From contig VCCP01000001.1 of the NCBI GenBank assembly GCA_005765155.1, positions 186,001-250,000 on the forward strand: a DNA stretch of 64,000 bases, read 5' to 3'. Within the stretch, counting starts at the first letter, position 1. Every line of letters begins with the position of its first letter. The notes under the pieces are model-generated. The model searched no databases, was not told the DNA's origin, and was given only the letters and a program-made list of their open reading frames with translations. The position numbers and the translations under genes are program-made. Source of the stretch: Zelopaecilomyces penicillatus. Its lineage: Eukaryota; Ascomycota; Sordariomycetes; Hypocreales; Pseudodiploosporaceae. Below are positions 42,501-54,420 of this stretch, piece after piece.

Positions 42501-44299
42501 TTACACTTCTCCAATGTTACTTAGGTGGAAGGCCAACATACGTAGTACTGCGCCGCCAACAAGCACCGCATCCAATATGGCCAACCCGGTGAAGCACCAG
42601 CCTATTCCCATCTTTGATGTCAGCGAGGGGATCACAACGGCTGCAATGGCGGCGCCTGGGTTTCTGAGCATGTTTCCGAGAGCAAAGGCCCCGGCGGCTT
42701 GTTGAGGGACACATTCGGATAAGAAGGCGGTTGTTGCAACAAACACCCAGCTCATTCCGAAGCCGGCTAATTGTCAAGATATTAGTATTTGATGACATTT
42801 GGATGACGTACATTGGAGTGTGAAACTTACTGAGAAACGTGGCAACGAGAACAGATGCGGGATGCTTTGCATACTCAACCAGCCAGCCAAACATCAACGT
42901 GCCGGCAGCACATACAATCACACCCCAGATCTGGTCGACGAGTCTATTCTCAGGCTCAACTTTCCCATCCGCCGACGCCTTGACAAACCTAGCTCTACGC
43001 CAATCATTCATCCGCCCACCCAGCAGCGACCCAACAATCATAGCAACACCAATCGCAAGATATCCAAAACCGACTTGTAAGCTGGACCAGTGGTACACAT
43101 CCTCAAGGGTATGCGGCAGCTGCACGGCAATAGAAAAATACGTCGAGTACAGCATGGCGGTGTTGAAGGAGACGATGCCGATGGGGGGGTAGCTGAACAG
43201 TTTCCAGTATCCCAGCAGACTCGGTTTCGGGGGTTTGGGGCCTCGATCGGATTCCTTTGCCCAGGGTGAGGTTATTCGAGGAGGGAGGAGGAGCCAGCCT
43301 CGGGTTTGGTAGAGACTGCCGTTGCCGACGCGACATCGAAGTGTTTCTGGGAGCATGAGGATGATGATGAGCCATAAGGAGAAGCCAGAAATGGCTGCAC
43401 AAGTCGAGTTAGCTTCGTATATGCATCCTCATCACAAAAAGACACGAACCTAGGAAGCCAAATATCCATCGCCATGATGTTTCTTCCGCAAAGATACCGC
43501 CTAGAACGGGTCCTAGAACTGGACCGCATTGAGGACCGAGCAGGAATATAGACATGGCTGTCGCTCGAAACTTGGGTTCGGTGATCTGTCGGGGTACAGT
43601 TAGCTTGACTCTGATATTATATTTCGGGATAAAAGGAGGAGTCCAAGCATACATCTGCAACGGTACCAGCACCCATGGACACGACAGCTGATGAACCAAA
43701 CGCTTGAACGATGCGTAGAAAGACGAGCGCGCCAAAGTTCTTGGGAAGTGCTGCGAGGAGGATATTCGCAACAATGAAAATGGCTAGTGAGAAGATATAA
43801 AGCGGTCGTCGTCCTCTGACATCCGCATAGCTGGACCAGATCAACGGCTACACCCAGACATGTCAGCGTCCAAATCCCCAAACCCCCCTTTCCCTGGAAA
43901 CGAAGCACTTACACCAAACGCAAACACAACCATAAACACGGAAACCGTCGCATTCATGGCCGTGCTGCCGACTCCAAACTCGCGCTCAAACACGGGAAGA
44001 GCTGGTAAGTAGATGGCACCGGCGAGCGGCCCTAGAAACCCAGCGACGGTGATGACAACCAGGACAAAGCGGCGGCGAGACGGCGAGAATGCGCAGTAGG
44101 GGGGCGCAACGGGCGCATCTTCCCTAGCAATGTTATTATTATGGACCTTGAGTGCGTCTCCCCCATTGTCTGTCGTTGCTGTCGTGGATGCGTCGTTTTC
44201 GCTGTGTAGTAGGGTTTGGGTTTGGGTTGTGGGTGAGCCGGGACTGGGACTGGGACTGGGAGTAGGCAAGCTGCCAACGGGTTCTGAAGTGATGCTCAT
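42501..44299 (-). CDS. MFS drug:H+ antiporter (DHA1 type)
   Basis: Five exons (44299-43913, 43847-43653, 43585-43450, 43394-42831, 42766-42501) join in frame to 515 residues. A Pro/Thr-rich cytosolic N-terminus (about 75 residues) is followed by 12 helices. The MFS signature between helices 2 and 3 is SYADVRGRRPLY, and motif C in helix 5 reads GPQCGPVLGPVLGG, which marks the drug-antiporter subgroup; FLRIVQAFGSSAVVSMGAG is typical of DHA1 exporters of the Flr1/Qdr/Tpo kind. It probably exports small molecules across the plasma membrane. The cluster of proton/drug motifs is complete, so the protein is likely functional. Confidence 0.88.
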
Positions 44300-45552
44300 G
44301 ATGCTATACTGTGGTGATGGATGAACAGCATCTCTTGGATATTTGCATCAAGTCATCAAAAGGATGTCAATCAAGCTTGAAAATAGAAAGGAAAGAAGCG
44401 ACCAATCTACTTGCCCGAGTTGTTGTAGAAACAAAAAGAACCTCCGTCATCGCATGTTGACCAGAAACGCCAAGTCTAAACCCGCTACAACCCCAACCCC
44501 AACAACCCCCCCCACTACCCTCTGCTCACATTATCATCACAATCACATTTCAACTCTGCCGCGCGCATATTAGAAAGCCGAGCATGAATAGATGATGGAG
44601 ACAAGACGGAATAAAACAGCTCATGCAGGCATTTACTACCCACAGCGGATCGGACAGGGAGAGAGAAAAGGGACTAGCTGAGCATTTAAAGGTAAATCCA
44701 TCATCACCCATGCCCGTCTTGGCAGGCTAGAATCGGCATCTATAAATTTGGAGGGTTGCATCTGTGAAAAGTTGGGTGAATATAAGAGCTGATTTATTTT
44801 CTTCTTTCTTTTCTAGGCATCACAGCCGAGGGAACTTGTATATTGGGTGATGGGAGAGAAATGAAAAAAAAAAGGCGGCAATTTGCTCAGACAGCGCGCA
44901 TGTTTGAGCAGGTTGTGCGACAATTTACGGTTAGTCTGGTTGATGCCCCCCGGCTTCTCTATCTAGCCGCATCTGAGCACCGAATGACTCCCTATTGGCT
45001 GTTATATAGCAAATATTGGGTGCCACTATGGGATGTCCAATCGGGTGTCTGTGTGTGTCTGTGTGTGTGTTGGTTGTCATCTATACCTTGTGAAAGCAAG
45101 AAAGTGGACAATGAGCACAAGATACCAGCATCAGAAATGAACACTGAAAGACAATCCATCTCCAACGATCGAGACCCTAATTCGTAGTTCCGTGGCCCCC
45201 CTGCACTCTTCTACTGCTGCAACGTCCTCATATGTGCGCTTCTAGCGCTTAAACTTGCTCGTCGGTGTTGGTGTTCGTGTATCAACATTGTGAGGGGGGT
45301 CTCCTCACTACTGATCCTGGGCCAAAGAACTACAACAACAAAGGGTTACGTTGGCATGTAAGTTGTCGATTGCCAACAAGTCTCCGACATCCAGTTCCAG
45401 TACATATTTCCTGTGTCTCCACCTGGAAACGTGGTATTTGAGCGTCTAAAAAGCCACTCCCTTGCGCCTTCTTACATACATCCTTCCCCTCTTTTAAACT
45501 TTGGAGACATAGAAAAAGAAGTCTTGGATACATCTACAGCAGAGTCGACACA
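44300..45552. promoter_or_regulatory. Divergent promoter region, 1.25 kb, between DHA1 MFS and Atg22-like genes
   Basis: No gene supported. CT-rich segments and several short simple repeats (GTGTGTCTGTGTGTGTG near 45050) are present. It carries the starts of two membrane-transporter genes read in opposite directions. Confidence 0.45.
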
Positions 45553-47515
45553 ATGAGTGACAGCGCGTCGCAGCATAAGAAGCAGAGTGATGAGGATGCA
45601 CCGATGGTGACGGTCAACTCTGAGCATTCGCGTGAGGAGGTGGACGAGGCTGGTATGGATAATGCGGCTGCTCCTCTGGCTAGCAAGAAGGCTCTCTGGG
45701 GATGGCTGATTCTGTGTTTTTCGGTAAGTTACTATATTCCCAGTAATCATATCGGTTTTTGGCTGACAAGAGATATCAATTCTTGATAGACCGGTCCAAC
45801 GAGTAGCATGGTAAGCAGCTACGTCACTGCGAGTATACAATCTGCAGCCAATGCTGTCGGCCATATCCCAGGAACGAACAAGCCATGCGCCCGTCGAGGA
45901 GCAATCCATTGCGTTGTCAAGCTTGGAGGGCGCGAAGTGGACTACCTCAGCTACTTGTAAGTCTAAACACCATAATCTTCCTCTAGAAAAAGCTGTCTGT
46001 CAAAAATTGCTTCTGTACAGCGTGCTGACAAGACACACCTCAGACTCTACCTGAGATCCATCGCTCGAGCTGTCGAAGGCGTCGTCAACATCTTAACCGC
46101 CGGCGCAGCAGACTACTCCAACTACCGCAAACCCATGATGATGTGCTCCATCTACCTCTTCGGCCTGCTCGCCCTCCCCTTTGCCGGTCTCACCGACAAG
46201 TCCTACAGCCATCTCAACGCACTTTCTGTGTTATTCGTTGTCATCAATGTCGTCAGTGGTATCTACACCATCACTGAAGCTTCTTACATTCCCATTTTTA
46301 TGCGCTCCGTGGGGTGGGAGAGGCGGCCAGCAAGACTAGAAGCGACACATGGTGATGCAGCAGCAGTTCAAGAGGAAGATGAGGAGACGAAGAGGGCTTT
46401 GATTAAGGGAAGTAGAGTGAGTGTGTTGGGATTGGTGTCGAGTAATGTGGGTGCTTTGGTGGCGCTGCTTATTGGAGTGATTATCACGTATGGGCGTGGT
46501 AGCTACGTAAAGGAGGGTTACTTTAAGTAAGTTTCTTAAGTGGAAGTATTGGAATCTTGTGAGAGAGTACTGACATTTGATAGCTATCTTCTGGCTATCA
46601 CCATCGCTGGATGCTTGACAAGTATGATTATACCCCTATCACTCTCGACATAGCTAATGTTGATGTCTGCAGTTTGCTTTGGTGCGGTTGGTCAGTTTTT
46701 ACTCCCAGAGATACCCGGCAAAGAGCGCCCAAAGAATAAGAGCATCTTCCTCTTACCCTTTCGAACATGTAAGTACATCATGGGCCCCCTTTTGAAGATA
46801 TAGGGTTACAAGTTCCAATTTAGCTCAATACTGACCCCATTGATATCCAGGGCTCACGCTTCTACGCTCCGTTCGTCAATATCCAAACGCCTTCAAGCTC
46901 TGCGTCGGCTGGATCTTGTGGAACACCGCATACAGCAACTTTTTATCTCTGCTCAGCGCCCTGTTCCTCGAAACCTCGGGAATCCAAAGAGGCAGCGGCA
47001 TCTGGACTGTATACACCTTTATGATGGTCATCTTCGCCTGCATGGGCTCCCTCACCTGGCTCTTCGCGTTCCCCCACACCCGCCTCCACATCAAAGGCTG
47101 GGCCTATCTCTTCCTCAGTGTCAACATCTGCTGCATCACCTGGGGCTGCTTGGGCATCAGCTCCAAAATTCCCATTGGCTATAAGCACATGGCCGAGTTT
47201 TGGGTCGCTGATTTCCTATTCATGAGCACGAGCAGTGCGCTCCGTTCGCTGAACCGCGTGTTATTCTCATCGCTGATTCCCAAGGGGTCAGAGGCGTTGT
47301 ACTTTGGGTTAGAGATTACGCTGGATCTGGCGACGGGGTGGATTAACCCATTGGTGCAGGGGGTTATTCAGAACCGGATGCATAATTTGAGGTTTCCAAT
47401 GCTGCCGAATCTGATCTGTATGATTGCGGCGTTGTGTTTGTACATTTGGACGGATATTGAGCAGGGGATGAAGGATGCGGAGACGCCGTTGGTGATGACT
47501 GAGAGTGAGGATTGA
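45553..47515 (+). CDS. Atg22-like MFS protein (vacuolar amino-acid effluxer type)
   Basis: Six exons (45553-45723, 45790-45956, 46044-46526, 46584-46621, 46673-46768, 46851-47515) join in frame to 539 residues. The Atg22 family layout is visible: an acidic cytosolic N-terminus, helix 1 ALWGWLILCFST, then GPTSSMVSSYVTASIQSAAN, a long luminal loop ending in DYLSYLLYLRSIARAVEGV, and later LRSVRQYPNAFKLCVGWILWNTAYS. About 11-12 helices are present. Family members sit in the vacuole membrane and release amino acids after autophagy; fungal genomes carry several divergent paralogues of unknown role, and this is likely one of them. Exons 4 and 5 are only 38 and 96 nt. It converges with the DIT2-like P450. 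Confidence 0.85.
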
Positions 47516-48202
47516 TGTATTTATTCTGGGATCAATTTGATGTGAATAGACGATGTTTCCAGCGTTGAATTCATTGCAATTAAATAGGAATCATACAACA
47601 CTTGTTCCATTTCATCATGTGTACATCATTGGAAGTAATAAGGAAGCACACCAAGCATTATACTAATATGAGTAGGCGAGAAATGCTAAGTACAAACACG
47701 CCATGCCTGCAGATAACCGGCATCTTCATTACATCAACATGTCAAAAACGACTGGGGTGTTATGCGCCAAGACCGTCCACCGGAAAATTACCTATATCGG
47801 ACGATATATCAAGCCTATACGAACAAGTTTCCCGTCATAGCCACACACGACCATTTGCAATATTCATCCTAGCAGTGACATGATGACAATGACTACGAGA
47901 TGGTTTCAGCAGAATTACTGTTGGAGAATAATATTGACTCAATTAATTAAGCTCCTGTTGACCCTATTCCCTCATTACGAACAATACAGCCCCCGTTATA
48001 CTACCTCATGGTTAATGTGTCCGTTTAGCCGGCCCACGAAATAAAGGATCCATTTGAGCAAGTATTTTTGTCATTACTAGTCTGCTTCGCTCTATGCATG
48101 TGAGAATTCAGCTCGCGCGACCAATGCAGATGCGCGCATAATTTTGTGGCGCTCCCACTTGCATGCATCCATTCGCTTGTTAGATTCCAAGGTTCCAAGA
48201 TT
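47516..48202. other. Intergenic region between convergent Atg22-like and P450 genes
   Basis: About 690 bases of AT-rich 3' flanks. Nothing else recognised. Confidence 0.5.
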
Positions 48203-49935
48203 TCAACACTTGCGCTTCTCCACTACGAGACGTAAAGCCCTGGGGCAAATTGGGCCAGCCTATTTGAAAGTCAGTCAAAACAAGTTCTTGTCATGAGAAG
48301 ATTGAGGCCTTTTATGGTAAGGAAGGATGAAAAAATGATAAGTCCACTCACTGGAGTCAGTTTGTCAGCCCACGTTGGATCAAGTTTCCATCGTAACTCT
48401 CTACACAACACAAACAGCGTAGCTTTAAGCTCCAACAAGGCAAACCTTTCCCCCAGACAGGCTCGCCGCCCGCCGTGAAACGTGATAAACTCTGATCTTG
48501 ACCGTCTGCGCCGGTACATCTTTTGGATCTCGGTAAAGGTGTCTCCCCATCGCTGCGGGCGGAACTGATCCGCGTCGGGACCCCAGGCCTCAGGGTCGCG
48601 GTTAGTAGAGTAGCAGTTGTAGCCTAGGTATGTGCCTTGTGGTATGTAAACGCCGTCGTCTAGCATCATGGGGATGGCGGTGCGGCGGTTGATGATTTGG
48701 CCGAGTGGTGGGAGGAGGCGTAGGCATTCGAGGACGACGGCGGCGAGGAAGGGGAGTTCTTGGAGATGTTGCTGACTAGGCTCGTCTGTGTCTGTGTCTG
48801 TGTCCAAGGTTGAAAACTCGTTGAATAAACGCTCCTGTGCAGCCTATAGATGTTTCCGTGTCAGTAAATTGTAAATTACTTGAAAATCAACGTCTTTGCC
48901 TGTAGTAAACTAAAACTCACCGGGTTCTTTGCCAACAAATACAACATCGACAACAGCGCCAACTGCGGATTCTCCTGCCCTGCTACAAACGAAATAGTCA
49001 CATTATCTCGAAACTGCTTCTCTGTCATCTGCTTCGACTGTCTCGCCGCCATCAACCGGGTTCCCAGCTTCGTAGTTGGACCTAGTTTTGTGCTATTTAA
49101 AACTGACCCTTCCACGGCAGCGACAAGCTGGTCCTTGAAGTGTGCGGCTAGACGTCTGGTCTCCTCGCGACTTGGTAGGTGGAGTTGGTCAAGAAAAGGG
49201 AAATTCATGAAGATGGGTTTGAATATCTGCCGTTTAATTGAGGATTGGAGTCTGTTGATGTACGCATCGCTGGATTGGAGGGTCTGTAGTTCAGTAATTC
49301 AGTAAATGTGACTTCCACACACTAATACCATTACTTACCCCAAAGTCTGCGTCAAAGAAGGTTTGTGCAAAATTCGCAATCGTATATCTCTGCAGAATCT
49401 CCTGAACCAAGACACTCGCCGTTGCCGACTTGGACTGAGACTCAACCAGAATCTCACAAAGCCGGTGAGCGTTGCCAAACAGAATCCCCATCTCCTGGTC
49501 AAACGACTGCTGCAATCCCGGCTTCATCACCTCCTGAAACGTCTTCCACACATCTCCATGGCTAGAAATGATGTTCTCCCCGAGAAACGAGCCCAACACA
49601 CTATGGGGTATCTTCTTATGGTTGCCGCTCTTCTGATACTCATCTTCGTTTTTAAACACGTCACTTAGATACCGTGGCCGGTGCACCAGCACATTCCACT
49701 GAGACCCAAAGAAGATTTTAACAGCACCGTGTTTTCGTAGTGGCTTGTCAATGTATTCCTTGAAGATGTCTTCCTGGTCGACATCGCGGAACAGTGGGAT
49801 CAGAGCAATCCAGAATGGAATGGCGGGTATGTCATGAGGCTGTCGTGGGGGTTTAAGAAAAGTAAAGTAAACTAGAGCGACTAAAAAAAGGCATGAGAGA
49901 ATGCAACCGCCCAGGAGCTGTGATAGTGTCATCAT
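48203..49935 (-). CDS. Cytochrome P450, CYP56/DIT2-like
   Basis: Four exons (49935-49339, 49283-48921, 48843-48352, 48259-48203) join in frame to 502 residues. A membrane anchor lies at 9-27 (GCILSCLFLVALVYFTFLK). The I-helix reads FVAGQENPQLALLSMLYLLAKNP: the A-G-x-E-N-P-Q pattern, instead of AGxDTT, is the mark of the CYP56 family, of which yeast Dit2 oxidatively couples N-formyl-tyrosine to dityrosine in the spore wall. The K-helix motif is ECLRLLP, and the heme loop is FHGGRRACLG with Cys near 449. The substrate here may be a tyrosine derivative, but this is inference from the family. No Dit1-like isocyanide synthase gene is found within the window. The last exon is only 57 nt. Confidence 0.88.
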
Positions 49936-50784
49936 GATCTAAGATGCTCCTTTGTAGGTGGGTAGGCCAGTATGACCATGTTAATACATATTAGCTGGCG
50001 TCTACTTGGCGCCGGGCACCACGCTTGACTATTATAATCGGCTGCGCATTCTATCCTACCCCCCCTTTGTATTACGCATGAAAGTATGCAAGTCAATGAA
50101 AGAAGAAACGAGAGAAAATTAAGCGCAGGATTGAGAATGGAAGAAAACAAGATGTTTGTGCGATTGCCGAGGCTTCGGGTTCGTGCTAATGAGCGTTGGA
50201 TTGCGCAAGTTTGTGGATCTGACAGGACTGACTATCAAGCCGGGCCGCCCCCCCCCCCTCCTTCTTGGACAGAATGAGGCGTTGGTGGGCATGAAGTGCT
50301 TATTTTGGCTGATATTATTAGGCAATCGTTCAGTCAGCCGTTTTTGGTGTGACATTGTTGAATAGTATTAATTAGGCCGTGTTATTGGAACCATCCGGTG
50401 AACAGCAGGGCTATTTGCATCGGCGAGAACACCGATGCCAAGGACAAAAATCCCTAAAATTTCCAGCATTGAGCAAATTGCAAGCCTCACTTATACTGGG
50501 ATTTTACAAGAATTTCTCGTTAATAAGCTCACCGAGGCAGTCTACACGCTGTTTGTAACGAAAACAAACAGCGCACAAGGAATACAAGCCAACGCGGCCT
50601 GTCCTACTCCCGTTTCTATTAAATGCTCAAGATGCGCTGTCATCTGGTGACGTTGTCAAATCTAATCCAGTCTATAGTAAGTTGAGGCAATTAAAGGAGT
50701 AAAGATACTGCCGCAAATCCCGACAAAAAGGCCCGTAATGTTCAATCCAGCTGGACATGGCAGGCGATTACCGCACAACAACTC
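49936..50784. other. Intergenic region, 850 bp
   Basis: Contains the promoter of the P450 and the 3' flank of the ACS-type transporter. A C10 run is at about 50250. Short open frames lack coding character. Confidence 0.5.
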
Positions 50785-52550
50785 CTAGGTAAGATAGCGG
50801 AAGCCGCTGTTCTTGTCCCCTTCATCAGTCACATCGACTGTGGCATCTGGGTTACCTGGCCCATAGAGCCTGTCTCTTCTTTTGTTCTCTCGTTCAAGGA
50901 TGAAGTGTAGACTGAGTGCCGACACCATGATTATGGAGGTTAAGCCGCACCCAATAGCACACCCCTTGGTGTAGAATGGTCTGTATCCATGTTAACACAG
51001 CCTTCCTTTCCCAAATCTAGTATTCATCAAGACCGACTTACCTGTCACTCTTGGGAAACACGGAGCTGCTGATAAAGGACGAGCATTGTCCGAGAATCAG
51101 AAAGATGGCAAGCCCTGCAGCCTTTTTGGAATCACCACCCTGATTGTTGAGAATCCACGTAACATTCAAACTCAACGCCGGGAACGCACCACAAGCAGCC
51201 AACACCACACCCGTATACCGCAGCCCCGTCTGTTCTCTATCCTGAACACCTGCCAGCAACCCATACCCTACCACCGCAATGGCCGCCGCCCCAGCCACGA
51301 CAAACCCACGTTTCCCAATCCTGTCGGACGTGTACGACGCAGCGATGGACATGAGAAACGCGGCGAAATACGCGGGCGCGGTTAGACCCTGCGCTTTTAC
51401 AGCGTCAAACCCCATGTCGTGGACAATGGTGGGGAGGAAATTCGACAGCGCAGCGAATGAAAAGTTGGCGCAAAAGTGCATAAGGGCGTGGACAAAGTTC
51501 TTGTAGTCTGTCAGGCCTAGGAGTACCTGCGACCATTCGATGCCGCCTTTGGCAGTGGTGTCGCGCATTTGCAGCCGTTTCACGGCGAGGACGCGGTCGT
51601 TTTTGCTGAGGAAGTGAGCTGTGGATGGGGAGTCAATGAGGAAGAAGTATACAACCGGAGCATATGCCACGGTCAAAGAGCCCTCTGATGGTAAAGTACT
51701 CGTGTTAGTGACAGATCAGACTATCAAGGAGCACATCTATGTTGTGGAATGATGCAGAAGAAGAGAGAAGGTGACAATACCTATGATAAACAGCAGCCTC
51801 CAAGGTTCCAATGAGCCTCGGATTTGTGTGATACCATACGCCAAGCTCGAGGCAAACGTGTTGGCTAGCGGCATCGTCCCCAGCAGAATCGACATTCGGA
51901 ACCCAAGCTCCTGTCTCTTGTACAACAGAGACAAGAAGTAAGGAGCCCCCGAGCCAAACGCGGCCTCAAATACACCGAGAAAGCAGCGCGTTATAATGAG
52001 TTCTCCCATGTTACGCGCAGCTCCAGAACTCATCGCCGCAGCGCCCCAGCTGTGCGTATCACAACCACGTCAGTAAACCATAAATCGATTCTCTTTCCAG
52101 GCAATAAATACAATTTGAAGGGGGAAGGCAGGTGTCTTACCAGAGACACAAGGCTGACACAAAGATGTGCGCTGGCAAGAGCTTCCACAACATGGTCGCC
52201 CACTCAAACATGATATAGCATATGTAAAACGAATTAAGCACCCACGCCCATTGCTTTGAGTCAAGACCAAGGTCATCTTGAGCGCCTGCTGTCTTGGCGT
52301 TGCCAATGTTGCCGCGGTCAATGTAGGACAGCACGTACAGCCCGCACATGATGGGCAGCACTCGCCGGTCAAACTAGGACGAGGTTACTAAATAATGATC
52401 TTACGGGGTACTTGGAATGCTTACTGCGCGGTTTATTCGGGCATTGGCTTCTGCAGAGACTGGACGATCCTCCGAGACCTCTGATTCATTGTCCAATGGA
52501 CCATTGAGGGCTTCTTCATCCTCATCGGCGGGCTTGTACGTATCCGTCAT
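50785..52550 (-). CDS. MFS transporter, anion:cation symporter (ACS)/allantoate-permease type
   Basis: Five exons (52550-52425, 52373-52141, 52049-51781, 51684-51042, 50980-50785) join in frame to 488 residues. The family opening LPIMCGLYVLSYIDRGNIGNAK is exact for ACS/Dal5-type permeases; further ACS features are ITRCFLGVFEAAFGSGAPYFLS and EPWRLLFIIEGSLTVAYA. Helices 7-12 follow from DYKNFVHALMHF, and the C-terminus is polar. Members import organic anions such as allantoate, nicotinate, pantothenate, vitamins or dipeptides at the plasma membrane; the substrate is not predictable. It reads in the same direction as the P450 48203-49935. Confidence 0.88.
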
Positions 52551-53341
52551 GATGCGATACTTTTTGACTAAATCCGAAGAATTGACAACCGTTTAGTTAG
52601 CATGTATTCAAGATATAATGATGTAATCTACGTGATCTGGCTTTCATTGTTGAACGCTTGAGGGCACCAATCTCTGAACAGAGTCTTGAGCACTGTCACG
52701 AATCACGTGGTTACGTCACGTTGGACTGAGACATTGAGCAATGATCTACCCACAGGTTCATAATCAGGCTAGCTTCTATATCTTGCTGCATCATATCTCG
52801 ACTGTGACCGCAATGTTTTGCAAAGTGACTTCTATTTTGGCGAATTGTTTACATGCGCTGCTTTCTGTTATGCGCCAAGGTTAGGGTTAGCGCGGCCCAT
52901 CTTGGCACTTCCACGCCAACCCAATCTTTGCCGCTGTTGCCCTCCACAGGGTTAACCATATCATTAGCCACCATCTACACCTATTGTGAGCTGGAGGACT
53001 CTATATATTATTTAATTGGGTGACTGCCGCCATTTGTGGAGACTTTAGGTTCTCTCTTGTTCATAGCGACACCAGGAACTAATATGCAGTTGAGGAATAT
53101 AAAGTTCTAGTAAGATCCATCACAGGCGCCACCAATGCCATTTTGCATTATACTCTACCCACTCTTTGCTGTATCATGAAGCCATGGCTGGAGTGAATCC
53201 ACAGATTTCACTTTCAATATGCAGTTCAAGATCAGCAACAGAAATGTATATAAGTGACTGTGCAGACTCTTCTCCTCTTCCGCTCATCTTTGGCTCTTCT
53301 CAACCTCCAACCTCTCATCTTACGCCTCCCATCCAGCCGCG
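52551..53341. promoter_or_regulatory. Divergent promoter region of ACS-type MFS and secreted protein genes
   Basis: About 790 bases. A TATA element (TGTATATAAGTG) lies near 53246-53257, about 90 bp upstream of the secreted protein ATG, followed by a CT-rich leader. Confidence 0.5.
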
Positions 53342-54103
53342 ATGATTGCTTCCACCCTACTTTCTGGCCTCATTGGCTTCACTAGCCTCGCCGCAGCTCT
53401 ACCCCTCAGCGAAGGCGAGGACTACATGTATCGCACAGTCCCAGGCTTCCCCAGAACATCCGACTCCAAGGGATTCAAGCTCGTCATCAACGTAACCGAC
53501 CCATCTCGCGACTTTACTCCTCCCATCCATCACCAATACATTAGCGACATTTACGTCGGCGTCAGTTCGAAACTACTCGGCATCAACCCCCCCAACAAAC
53601 CCATCGTCTTCTACCAGAACGGCACATGGGGCGACATTGAATACAGCCGTGGCCAAATCATGACCGACTCCGGGCTTATACAGACCCCGTATGGCATGTG
53701 GCTCACCCCAGACCAGGGGTCTTGGAACACTTCGACGGCATATCTGCAGCTTAAGGAAGCACAAGTGGGTATTAGCTTGGTCGGATGGACACTGCCTATT
53801 GTGGTCATGGCTCCGGAATCATACGCCATTTGCAACCAGACCATTCCGCAGCTCCATGATGAGCACCGTCTTATTCTGAAGCAATTCAAGACCATTGCTG
53901 GACGTGATGGAATACCAAACACGGACACCATTCCCAAGAATTGCGTGCCGATCAAACTCATGCCCGAATGCGCCGTGCTAAGGCCCCTCGATGTTACATC
54001 TATATCCAGCCATAAGTTTGCTTACAAGTCCCGGTGCTACACAAATATTGCTGGCATCGACTGGAATCACGCCTCCAGGTGGATTGGTCATTTCGGTGCT
54101 TGA
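53342..54103 (+). CDS. Secreted hypothetical protein
   Basis: A single exon of 253 residues with a signal peptide (MIASTLLSGLIGFTSLAAA). The mature domain contains GFKLVINVTDPSRDFTPPIH, a phrase typical of a family of fungal secreted proteins annotated only as domains of unknown function (compare DUF7907); this match is from memory and not certain. Several N-glycosylation sites (NVT, NGT, NTS, NQT) and four to five cysteines in the second half (ICNQT, NCVP, ECAVL, SRCYT) agree with secretion. No catalytic motif is seen. A TATA box and CT-rich leader precede the start, indicating a regulated promoter. Confidence 0.7.
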   Translation: MIASTLLSGLIGFTSLAAALPLSEGEDYMYRTVPGFPRTSDSKGFKLVINVTDPSRDFTPPIHHQYISDIYVGVSSKLLGINPPNKPIVFYQNGTWGDIEYSRGQIMTDSGLIQTPYGMWLTPDQGSWNTSTAYLQLKEAQVGISLVGWTLPIVVMAPESYAICNQTIPQLHDEHRLILKQFKTIAGRDGIPNTDTIPKNCVPIKLMPECAVLRPLDVTSISSHKFAYKSRCYTNIAGIDWNHASRWIGHFGA

Positions 54104-54420
54104 TCTTGAATCAGTTGGTGGTGGACAGTGCGATCATGAGGCGGGGAGTATATATAAGTTGGCAACAGAAATGTAGGGATAGTATTGCCGGGTAGCAGAG
54201 CCATCTCTGAAATCGTTCGCAAATCTCTATTCCATGTGATAAAAGAGGCCCTCGTAGCCCAGAATAATATAAAAAAAAGAGTCACGTGCGTTGGGTTGTC
54301 TCTTCATGTTATTACCTGCCTATTTAGCGACGTGAAAAATCGTCAAATCTCCTCTCGCAGTCTGCATTTTCAACAACTCTCGGTGCCGATTTATGTATAG
54401 GTACGCATCTGTGTTTCAAG
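54104..54420. other. Intergenic region, about 320 bp
   Basis: Short spacer between the secreted protein stop and the F-box gene start. Nothing recognised beyond an AT-rich 3' flank. Confidence 0.5.
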
